Shown piece by piece: positions 30,452-38,248 of a stretch of DNA of 64,000 bases. The position numbers and the translations under genes are program-made. A model generated the notes under the pieces. It was not told where the DNA came from and ran no database searches. It was given only the letters and a program-made list of their open reading frames with translations. Numbering within the stretch: position 1 is the stretch's first letter; each line of letters starts with the position of its first letter. Source of the DNA: Cafeteria roenbergensis (taxonomy: Eukaryota; Sar; Bigyra; Bicosoecida; Cafeteriaceae); NCBI GenBank assembly GCA_008330645.1, contig VLTN01000017.1, forward strand, positions 124,001-188,000. The letters are read 5' to 3'.

Positions 30452-32593
30452 ATGGACTTCTCGCTCGCGTCGGCGCTGCTGGGCGAAGCCGGCCGAGTGC
30501 CTCCGATGTTGCTCGTCAGCAGCGCCGACACGCTCGCGGGGCTGAGCGTCGCCGTGGCGGCCGGGACCTCACACCCGCCGGCCCTGGAGCTGTTCTGCTT
30601 CCTCACGATCCTTGCGGCCGACGGGGAGTCCGGCGCCGAGCTCGCGTTCCTCGACTGGGGCGTCCGCGCCGTCGCAGCAGCGCTTCGCGCTCTCGCCGCC
30701 CCAGCGCCAGACACAGACGCCAACCGCGACGTGGCGCGGCGGGCACTTATAGTGTGCGCGACATGCCTCCAGCGGGGGGCCTGCGCTCCTGCCGCCTGGG
30801 ACGCGGTCGAGCTGTGTGCGGCCGCTGTTGCGTTTGCTGCGGCCTTGCGCGCCGATGCCCTCCCTGACCTCTTCAGGGCGTCCGGTGTCGCCCCAGCTGG
30901 CACCGCGAGCATGCAGATACCTGTGCTCGCCCTGTGGCCCGCCGCTCTGAGCCGCGGCATGGCCCGCCTGGCGTGCTCGCCTGCTGGCTCGTCTTGCGCG
31001 CCTGCGGGCGACCTGGACGGCTCGCCGCCCCTGCAGGGCGCGCCAGGCAGAGGCAGGCAAGCCCTGCCCGTGTCCCTGCTCGCGCTAGCCGACACTGCCG
31101 CGCGGCTCGAGGCCTGCGACGGGTCCCCGGCGCGCGCTGGCGCCCTCGGCTGCGAGCAGGCGCACGCAGAGAGCGGCGCCGCTGACCGCGACGGCGGCGC
31201 CAGTGGTGGGGGTCCGGTGACCCTCTCCTCGAGCGACCCTCAGCGCCCGCCCAGCGCGCCCGCCTCGTGCAGTCCTCATGGCCTGGCAGGCGTCGTCCGT
31301 GCAGCCGCTGCAGCGGCGGTGGCCCACGCTGCGGTCTCGCCTTGCCCCCGCGCCGGCGGCCCCTCCCGCCCCCTTGATGACGAGCCTCGCATCCCGGAGT
31401 GCGCCCCTGCTGCGGCAGACCCGGCCGCCTGGGCGGGGCTGCTCCAGCTCGCCGGCCCAGCCGCAGGCGAAGCTGTTCCAGGCGATGCCGGCTGCGCCAG
31501 CCCGGCCGGGGCGGCTGCCTCCCGGCCGCGCGCGCCCCGCACCGCTCTCGCGGCCCTCCTGGCGACGGCGCTTGGCGCCGCTGCCAGCGGCCGCGCCGCC
31601 ACGGATGGGCTTCCGCCGCACAGCGCTGCCGCTTGCTGGCTCGAGGCGGGCGGCTTCCAGGGCGTCGCCGCCGTGCTCGCGGCCTTCCGAGCCGCCTCCG
31701 GGGCGGAGCGCCCAGCCCTCGGCCTGCTGCGACTTCTGGACCCCGCGAAGCGCCCGTTGGCTCTGCCAGCCGGCTCTGCAGAGGGGCTCGCTCCCGCGTT
31801 GGCCGCTGCCGCAGCCTCGCTCGTTGGGGCGGAGGCGGACTCGTCTCGCGCGGCCGCGCTCCCGGAGGACGGGCCGGCGACGCCGTCCCCCTCGTCGGTG
31901 ACATCCGTAGCCCAAGGAACTGCGGCGGATTCAGCGGCTGGATCTGCCTCCGCGCGTGCAAGGGGCGAGCAGCGGCCAACAGGCTCCGCCGCTCTAGCTG
32001 AAGCAGCCGGCGCCATGGCGTGGGCGGCGTGTGATGTGGCAGCGGCCGGCCCATCCGCCGCCGCCGCGTCAGCCGCTGCAGTGGCCCTGCTCCCGTGCGT
32101 AGGTGCCGCGGCCAGCGCTCCCGACCACGGCGGGGCCGCCGCTGCGGCCCTGCTGGTGCCCGCCTTCCTGCTGGCCCAGGCGCTCCCGGAGGCCCGGGTC
32201 AGGGGCGGGGCCCTGTCCGTTGCAGCGAGGGCCCTGGATGCGCGGCTGGCTGTGGAAGCCGGCGAGGGCGCGCGGAGCGACGTGTCGGCGCTGAGCGCTG
32301 TGGTAGCGGCGAGCGCCGGAGCCGAGGCGGGGCCAGCGAGCGCCGTTACGAGCCTCCTTTCCGAGGCAGCCGCGGGAGAAAGGCTGGCGGGCGAGGCCGC
32401 GCCGTTGCGGGTCGTCCTGGCCGCGGCCCGGTGCGGCGGAGCGCTCGGTCGCGGGGCAAGGGCTGTCGCGCGGGGTGTTCTGGCCGATGCAGGCGGCCGG
32501 CCGCTCGGGCCCCTGGGCGGGGACGCGCAAGCTCAGCTCGCTGCGACTCTTGGTGCTTGTGAGGAGGGAGGGGCTTGTGGGCAGGCACAGTGA
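30452..32593 (+). CDS. Ala-rich protein of unknown function
   Basis: A 713-residue ORF from a clear ATG (MDFSLASALLGEAGR). I do not recognise the family. It is very rich in Ala, Gly, Leu and Ser. The first ~170 residues read as amphipathic helices (LELFCFLTILAADGES, CLQRGACAPAAWDAVEL), and the C-terminal third repeats Ala-rich helices of 20-30 residues, which could be an armadillo/HEAT-like solenoid, but no repeat consensus is convincing. No signal peptide or transmembrane segment is seen. Support for coding comes from ORF length, an ATG in a suitable place, and position in the alternating-strand layout: it is divergent from SRPK (250 bp between ATGs) and convergent with mS23. Confidence 0.65.
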   Translation: MDFSLASALLGEAGRVPPMLLVSSADTLAGLSVAVAAGTSHPPALELFCFLTILAADGESGAELAFLDWGVRAVAAALRALAAPAPDTDANRDVARRALIVCATCLQRGACAPAAWDAVELCAAAVAFAAALRADALPDLFRASGVAPAGTASMQIPVLALWPAALSRGMARLACSPAGSSCAPAGDLDGSPPLQGAPGRGRQALPVSLLALADTAARLEACDGSPARAGALGCEQAHAESGAADRDGGASGGGPVTLSSSDPQRPPSAPASCSPHGLAGVVRAAAAAAVAHAAVSPCPRAGGPSRPLDDEPRIPECAPAAADPAAWAGLLQLAGPAAGEAVPGDAGCASPAGAAASRPRAPRTALAALLATALGAAASGRAATDGLPPHSAAACWLEAGGFQGVAAVLAAFRAASGAERPALGLLRLLDPAKRPLALPAGSAEGLAPALAAAAASLVGAEADSSRAAALPEDGPATPSPSSVTSVAQGTAADSAAGSASARARGEQRPTGSAALAEAAGAMAWAACDVAAAGPSAAAASAAAVALLPCVGAAASAPDHGGAAAAALLVPAFLLAQALPEARVRGGALSVAARALDARLAVEAGEGARSDVSALSAVVAASAGAEAGPASAVTSLLSEAAAGERLAGEAAPLRVVLAAARCGGALGRGARAVARGVLADAGGRPLGPLGGDAQAQLAATLGACEEGGACGQAQ

Positions 32594-33006
32594 GGACCCA
32601 AGGGGCGCGGATGCCGAGGGAGGTGCGCGACAGTTTGGATGAGTGGTCCAGCACTGGGCGCCTGTTTTGGCGGTGTGTGCGCACTGTCACGAGCACGGCC
32701 GCGAGTCTCTCTCCCCCCCACCCGTCCCTCTCCAGGGAGTGGGGCTTGTGGCGCAGCGAGTGGCTGGCGGGGTAACGCACATCACCCGGAAGCCGAACGC
32801 TTGTCTTTCAACGCTGCCAGCAGCGCGTGTATTGAGGCACCGGAGGCGGCGGGGGGGTCAGGTGGCTGCGCTTCGAGAGGCGCACAGCGTCAGCTTGGTA
32901 ACACACACACTCACACACACACACACGTGGCACTTGCGAGGGCATCGCGAGCGCGACGGCTCCCATGAGGGAGCGCGCGGGGGCGGGCGGCAGTGGGGCG
33001 GCGCGA
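32594..33006. other. Convergent intergenic spacer with CA repeat
   Basis: 413 bp between the stops of the Ala-rich gene and mS23. It holds a CA microsatellite (32,900-32,926) and C-rich runs. No gene is supported; the longest frames here are short and start with GTG. Confidence 0.6.
32900..32926. repeat. (AC)n microsatellite
   Basis: A nearly pure run of AC dinucleotides interrupted once by TC. It lies in the shared 3' spacer of two convergent genes. Confidence 0.9.
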
Positions 33007-35218
33007 TCAGGCGTCCGAGTCCTCCTCCACGGAGCGGAAGCGAGGCACGGCGCGCACGTCCGAGCCAGAGTCGTCTGCCGCGGCCTCGTACGCCTCCTGG
33101 AGCTTGCGCAGCTCTCCGAGGTCCTTCTTCCAGCCGGCGGCCTCGTTCGCGAGCACCTGCTCGTCCACCTCGCCGCCCTGCTTGAAGCCGGCGTCGGACA
33201 TGCCGTCGCCCTCGGCCTCCTCCTCGCCGCCGCTCTCCTCGGACGTGGTCTCGTCCGAGGGGTACTGGCCGGCAGGCCACTCCACGTCGCGGAGAAGCTC
33301 CGCGGTGCCGCGCGGGGACACCTCGGGGGCGGGCAAGCGCGTGTTCTCGCGGAAGGCGCCAGGGTTGGCCGCCTCGTACTCCTCCAGGGACACGGTGCGG
33401 GTGTGCACGACGGGGCCATCGGAGTCGTCGTCCGACTCGTGCTGCTTGAAGGCATAGGGGTCGTCTTCGTCGCCCAGGTCGCGGCCCGACGCGACGCGCA
33501 CGGGCTTGGCTGCATCGGGGCCGAGGGCGCGGATGCGGCGCTTCCAGCCGGCGCCCATCGTGGGCAGGGCGTCGATGCGCTCCGCAACCACCTCGCAGAG
33601 CTCCTTGCCCAGCTCCGACTCGGGGTCGACGCCCAGGCCGGCGACTTCCTCCACGATGCTGGCGGGGGACCCGCCGGCCTGCACAGCGCGCTCCGCCATG
33701 CGGGTGATCGCCTCCCGGCCCGAGAGCGTGCCCAGGTCGCGCTGGGACTTGTACCCCTGGAGGGCGGCGGCCTCGGCCTCCGTCATGTCGCGGTCCTCCA
33801 CGAGCTCTCCCCACATGGTGGCGGAGAGCGTGCCGTCGCTGAGCTCGTAGGCTGCCAGCTCGTCGTCCGTAATGACTCCCGGGTCCTCCTCGTCGCCCCG
33901 GCCGGCGGCCTCGGCCGCTTCGATGCGGCGCTCCCGCGCCTCCAGCGCAGCCTTGCGCAGCACGGCCCACTGGCCGTCCCCGCCGAGCTCGCGCTGCTGG
34001 ATGAGCCTGTTGGTCTCGTCGTCGCGGAAGGTGCGGTAGTGCATCTTGGCGCGGCGCTTGCGCCCGTCGCCGCTCACGCGGATGCTGCCGCGGAGCAGGC
34101 TGAGCTGCTCCTCGAGCACGCCCTGCATGATCTGGCTGGGCGGGAGGGCCAGCAGAGGGTGGTCCGTCACGTCCGACATGAGCGACGCCGGCAGGCGGGC
34201 CGCTGCGGTGATGGCCGTGCCCTCTGCAAGCACGAGCGTGCGGGCGCGGTCGTACGCGTCCTCCCTGGAGCGTCCGCGCGCCATCTCGCGCAGCTGCTCG
34301 TCGACGAACCGGGACGCGATGACGCTGTAGCCTCCCATGCGCCTGCCCTGGCTGTCCTTGGTCTTCTTGTCGAACCGCGCCAGGCTCGGGTTGCGCGCGT
34401 CAAAGTCGCTGCGCGCATGGGCGGGAGAGAGGGCACATGCAAACCAACGGGCGCACGCGGTCGCCGAGGCAGTTGATAATTTTTTGGGGGGGAGAGGCAA
34501 GCACAACGAGAGCGATGGCAGCAGCCGGGGTTGCCGTCAAGCGCAGGAGGGCGGGGGCGGGGCACGCAGCGAGCAGCTTCGGGCACTGGCTCTGGCCGGC
34601 GCGGCCCGTCTCGCCCCCGGGACCCAAGGCACCCGCCAGCGAGCCTCGCAGGCCGCACTGCAGCGCCGAGCGTTTGCCACCACCGGGGGAGCGCCTGCTC
34701 CGAGGCGGCCGTGGCGTGCGCCGGGACCCCGAGTCGACCCGGCCGCGCATTGCCAGCCGGGCATCGCGGCTCGCGACGGGGACAAGGCGAGGCTCGCAGC
34801 GCGTCGCGGCCTGGCCGCCAGCGCCGCCATGCGACGAAGGCACGCTTGCTCTTCCCATGTCCGAGCACAGGGCCGCGGCGCTGCCGCAGCAGTGGCTCAC
34901 GTGAGCAGCGCTTCGGCAGGGTTGTTAATCTTGGGCACGTCCCGCTTCTTGATGTGGCCCGCCACCGGCATGGCAGGGGTCACACGGAGCGCATCGTAAA
35001 AGGGGGTCTGCGGGGGGGCGGGGCCACGCGGCGGCGGGCAGGGGTGGCTGTCGCGGGGGGCAGGCTGCGCGGCGCCGGACGCCCCGAAGTCCAGCGGCAG
35101 CTGTTTGCGGGCGCGGCGGCCGCGCTCCGGCCCCTGCGCGCACCTTGTACATGATGCCGCCCCGGATTTGCTCCTTCAGGTCGTGCACCAGGGGCATCTG
35201 GCGGCGGAACCTCGGCAT
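33007..35218 (-). CDS. MRPS23: Probable mitochondrial ribosomal small-subunit protein mS23 (three exons)
   Basis: Predicted 527 residues: exon 1 35218-35144, exon 2 35007-34901, exon 3 34408-33007. The spliced N-terminus reads MPRFRRQMPLVHDLKEQIRG, then GIMYKTPFYDALRVTP. This resembles the mS23 start, where a helix is followed by Pro-x-W/Y-hydrophobic residues. Exon 3 opens DFDARNPSLARFD and continues with RFVDEQ...AYDRARTLVLAEG, matching the F-D-x-x-N-P ... RFVEKY ... ALLAEG pattern of animal mS23 as I recall it. The remaining ~400 residues are a lineage-specific extension, acidic at the end (ESDDDSDG, TSEESGGEEEAEGD). No classic presequence is visible. All three exons are phase-consistent. 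Family assignment rests on a short conserved core. It is divergent from the enoyl-CoA isomerase gene (204 bp). Confidence 0.62.
34409..34900 (-). other. mS23 gene intron 2 (492 nt, longest intron seen)
   Basis: Minus-strand donor CTGCTCAC/GTGAGCCAC and acceptor ATGCGCGCAG/CGACTTTG, phase 2; the join gives AEALLTDFDARNP. Several GTG/TTG-started frames cross it, but none looks coding. Confidence 0.75.
35008..35143 (-). other. mS23 gene intron 1 (136 nt)
   Basis: Minus-strand donor TACAAG/GTGCGC, the only placed donor here without GTGAG, and acceptor CCCCGCAG/ACCCCC, phase 0. The join gives GGIMYKTPFYDALRV. Confidence 0.7.
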
Positions 35219-35422
35219 GCTGGCCCGTCCAAGCCCGGGGGCGAGCCGACGCTGGCAGTGCGAGTCTCGCTGCAGCCTCGCCGCCGCAGCACGGCTCTGC
35301 CAGCGCGGCAGGGAGCGCTCGCCGTCCGCGCGGCCCCCGGGCGCTGCCACATTCGCGGAGCCAGGCCCGAGCCCCTTTTGGAGGACACTCCGTGTGCGGC
35401 TAGGCGCGGCCACCTGGGCAGA

Positions 35423-36247
35423 ATGAGCGTGCGCATCGCAGAGGTGCAGCTCGGGCCTCACGCGGACTCTGCTGCAATTGCAATGGTGGTGTGCTGGAGC
35501 GCCCCTGCCAAGCTGAACGCGCTGTCGCCCGCGATGCTCCGACGGGCAACGGGCGCTATCGAGCAGGCGAACGCAGACCCCCGGGTGGTGGCCGTGGTGT
35601 TCTGCGGGGACCCGGCGTCGCGGGTGATGAGCTCGGGCGCCGATCTGGACGCCGCCGCCGCGGAGGAGGCGGATGGCGCCTCGCCGGTTCTGGACTTTAT
35701 GCTCGCAGTGATGCGGTGCAAGCCGCTCGTTTGCGTGGCGATTCACGGGGCAGCGGTGGGAATGAATGTGACTCTGCTGCCGCACGCCGACCTCGTGGTT
35801 GCCGATTCCGGCGCATGGCTGGCCACGCCTTTCGGCTCGCTGGGAATCTGCCCCGAGTTCGCCGCTTCCAAGGCTCTCCCGGCGATGATTGGGCACCAGC
35901 GCGCCCTGCGGCTGATGCTGTGGGGGACGCGCCTGCCGGCTGACGAGGCTGCCGCACTTGGCCTGGTGACCGAGCTGGTGCAGGAGGGCGCTCCGCTCAG
36001 CCCGCTGTGCCCCGAGGGCCTGGCCACCGCGGCGCTCGGCCGCGTGCTCGAGCGTCTGCAGGCGCTCGCTGCCACTGTGCCCCGCGCTGCCGAAACCGCC
36101 AGGCTGTTTCGCAAAATGCTCCGGGACGCGACGGAGGACAAGGCAGCTGCGGAGCGCCTGGCAGAGCAGGAGCTGCGGGTGCTGCGGGCGCGGGTAGACG
36201 AGGGCGTGCCAATGGAGGGCATTGCGTTGCGTGCGTCCAGGCTGTGA
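35423..36247 (+). CDS. Peroxisomal enoyl-CoA delta-isomerase/hydratase family (ECI2-like)
   Basis: Crotonase-fold enzyme of 274 residues from an ATG at 35,423 (MSVRIAEVQLGP). The first oxyanion-hole segment is ASRVMSSGADLD (residues ~65-76), and the second is HGAAVGMNVTLLPHADLVVA (from ~108). The segment FGSLGICPEFAAS places Glu145 where delta3,delta2-enoyl-CoA isomerases have their catalytic Glu (PEG/PEF motif). The hydratase-specific first Glu is absent at the expected place, so isomerase is favoured over hydratase. The protein ends in Ser-Arg-Leu, a recognised type-1 peroxisomal targeting signal. It would therefore isomerise double bonds during peroxisomal beta-oxidation of unsaturated fatty acids. 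Single exon; convergent with adenylate kinase and divergent from mS23. Confidence 0.87.
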   Translation: MSVRIAEVQLGPHADSAAIAMVVCWSAPAKLNALSPAMLRRATGAIEQANADPRVVAVVFCGDPASRVMSSGADLDAAAAEEADGASPVLDFMLAVMRCKPLVCVAIHGAAVGMNVTLLPHADLVVADSGAWLATPFGSLGICPEFAASKALPAMIGHQRALRLMLWGTRLPADEAAALGLVTELVQEGAPLSPLCPEGLATAALGRVLERLQALAATVPRAAETARLFRKMLRDATEDKAAAERLAEQELRVLRARVDEGVPMEGIALRASRL

Positions 36248-36699
36248 AGGGCGCGTGGACCCCCCTCCCCCTCCGCTGCGCTCGCGGCAGGCGCAGCATC
36301 GGCCTGCCGGTCCCAGGCTGGCCTCGCGCGTGTGCGTAGGCGTGTGTGCAGGAGTGCACCAGCGGGCCGCCGTCGCCTCCACGCGCTGAAATTGCACTGC
36401 CAGAGCGAGCACACGCACCGAGGGCCTGGGGGGGCCCTCCCACACGCAGCACAAGAACTTGGTCCGCTGGCCTGCGGCAGGGAGCGGTCGGGGGCCGAGG
36501 CAGCTGCACGGCACGACAGGGCGCGCGTCACGAGCCCGCGCCAGCCAGACATGCGGCCCTGCACGTGCCCCCTCCCGCCCTCTCCCAACAAAGGGGCGGG
36601 GGTGGGGGATGAGGGGCACGCCCTGCGTCCTCGTTCGGTTCGCCGCCGCGACGAGTTTTATCAAACATGACCCTGCCGCTCTGCCGGTCACCTGCCAGC
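36248..36699. other. Convergent intergenic spacer, no gene seen
   Basis: 452 bp between the stops of the isomerase and adenylate kinase genes. It is GC-rich with short C and G runs. A small AT-rich patch (GTTTTATCAAACATGA, ~36,655-36,670) lies just downstream of adenylate kinase and could belong to its 3' end; no standard AATAAA signal is visible. Confidence 0.5.
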
Positions 36700-37790
36700 C
36701 TACTTCATGCCGAGCACCTCGCGCATCCTGGGCATGTCGGCGATGCCCTTTTGCACGGGGAAGTTGACAACGCGGCCAAGCTCCTCGAAGAAGCCCAGCA
36801 CGGGGGCGGTCTCCTGCTCGTAGACGTCCAGCCGATAGGTGACCACGTCCTCCGTGTCGTCCTTGCGAGTCTCGAGCTTGGGCTCGCCCTTGCACTGGTC
36901 GCAGTCTTCCGGCTTGGGGAGGAGGGGGGGCATGTCGAGCTCCCCCTCGTGGATCGCGGCCACGTTGTAGCCGCGGCCGCAGTCGGCGCAGGCGCGCCGG
37001 CCGAGCAGCTTCTCCATCAGCACGTGCTTGGGCAGCGTGATGTTCATCACGGCGTCGACAGTCTCGTACTCGACAAGGGCCTTTGCCTGGGCCACCGTGC
37101 GAGGGTAGCCGTCCTGCGCGGCGCACGTCAGATTGAACATGGGTCGGCGAAACTCTTGCAGGCGCGCCTGTGCCCCGCAGGAGGGCGGCGCGCGGCAAGG
37201 GGCGAGCCAGCAGGGGCGCGGGCATCGGCCGCGCCGGCCGCTTGGCCGCGGCGCGGCCGGCCGGGAGCAGCGGCAGCGAAGGGCAACGGCGGCGCCGACC
37301 CCGCCCGCGCGGCCGTGCGACGCCTCACGAGGATGTAGCCGTTCTGCGCATCGGGCTCCGCCAGGCGGCGCTTAACCATCTTGTCCACGAGCTCATCGGG
37401 CACGAGCTTGCCGCTCTCGGAGAAGGCCTGCGCGGGGGAGCGCGCGGGGCGGTCACGGACGAGTCGAGCGCGCATTTGCCGGGGCGTTGCGGATCTGACG
37501 GCGCAGCGTGGCGGTGGTGACCCACGACGCATTCCCGCTTGCCTCGCCGCGCAGCGGCTCACCTTCACCTCCTTTCCGACGTCGGACCCGGCCTTGACCT
37601 CGGCGCGGATGATGTCGCCGGTCGAGATGGCCGGGATGCCGAGCTCGGGGCCGATGCGGCTGGCAAACGTGCCCTTGCCCACGCCGGGGGCGCCGAAGAA
37701 GATGAGCTTGCGGGCGCCGGCAGCGGAGGTGGACATGGCTCTGACGGCTGCGGCCGTTGCCGCCGAGGCGGTGCTGCGAACGGCGGCCAT
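36700..37790 (-). CDS. AK2: Adenylate kinase, mitochondrial type with Cys4 LID (three exons)
   Basis: Adenylate kinase of 246 residues (AMP + ATP = 2 ADP): exon 1 37790-37563, exon 2 37427-37329, exon 3 37113-36700, all phase 0. The first ~27 residues (MAAVRSTASAATAAAVRAMS...) are Arg/Ser/Ala-rich without acids, a likely mitochondrial presequence. The P-loop is GAPGVGKGT, the AMP-binding region ISTGDIIRAEVKAGSDVG, then GKLVPDELV, NGYILDGYPRT and the long LID. The LID holds four cysteines, CADC and CDQC about 30 residues apart, the zinc-binding arrangement of many bacterial long adenylate kinases; animal AK2 usually lacks this set. The gene symbol is by type only; AK2 and other long-form enzymes are not separable here. 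It is divergent from the TM2 gene. Confidence 0.93.
37114..37328 (-). other. Adenylate kinase intron 2 (215 nt)
   Basis: Minus-strand donor ATCCTC/GTGAGG and acceptor GCCGCGCAG/GACGGC, phase 0; the join gives NGYILDGYPRTVAQA, the invariant adenylate kinase segment. Confidence 0.95.
37428..37562 (-). other. Adenylate kinase intron 1 (135 nt)
   Basis: Minus-strand donor GTGAAG/GTGAGC and acceptor CCCGCGCAG/GCCTTC, phase 0; the join gives GKEVKAFSESGKLVPDE as in the family. Confidence 0.93.
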
Positions 37791-38248
37791 TTGCGTTCGG
37801 GGATCGCGCAGGAGTGCGAGGGCAGCGTGCAACTCGCCGGCGCAAGGCGTGCAACGCTGGCGGAAAGTTGCTCCCGCGCGGTCCGGCCAGGACCTGGCCA
37901 GTGACGTCGCTGACGCAGCGAACGGAACTCGGGCGCGCCCCGACGGGCGCGAACGGCGAGCAAACGAGTCTTTGCCGTTTGCCCCCCCCCGGGACGCGCA
38001 GGCGAGGGCCTCGTGCTCGCGTCGCCGGCTGCGCCGTGCCGGGCTGCGCGGCGTCGCGTGCCCTCTTGGGGCGCGGTGCTCGCACATTTCGCTCGCCCCT
38101 GCGTCCCCGACGAGGGGCGGTGGGCGTCTCGGGTATTCGCACGGCAAGTTTGGGCTGGGATTGTCGGCGCCTCGGGGTGTCGCGCCCTTGCGCGCGCGGA
38201 GGGCGACGGAAGGCGGCCGGGCCTCGCCCAGCAGTTGCATTTGCGCGG
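37791..38248. other. Divergent spacer between adenylate kinase and TM2 genes
   Basis: 458 bp that must hold the promoters of both genes. No TATA box is visible; it is GC-rich with a C run near 37,981. No gene is supported; the open frames here begin with GTG or are antisense shadows. Confidence 0.5.

Noticed and set aside
33007-34506. mS23 read as a single exon starting with TTG at 34,506
   Set aside because: TTG is not a plausible eukaryotic start, the first ~33 residues fall in an intron, and splicing restores a better N-terminus.
36700-37140. Small separate ORF starting MFNLTCAAQ
   Set aside because: It is exon 3 of adenylate kinase plus 27 bp of intron; alone it lacks the P-loop.
34925-37225. 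766-codon minus-strand ORF
   Set aside because: It covers the isomerase gene in antisense. Only a short piece of the frame (mS23 exon 1) is real coding sequence.
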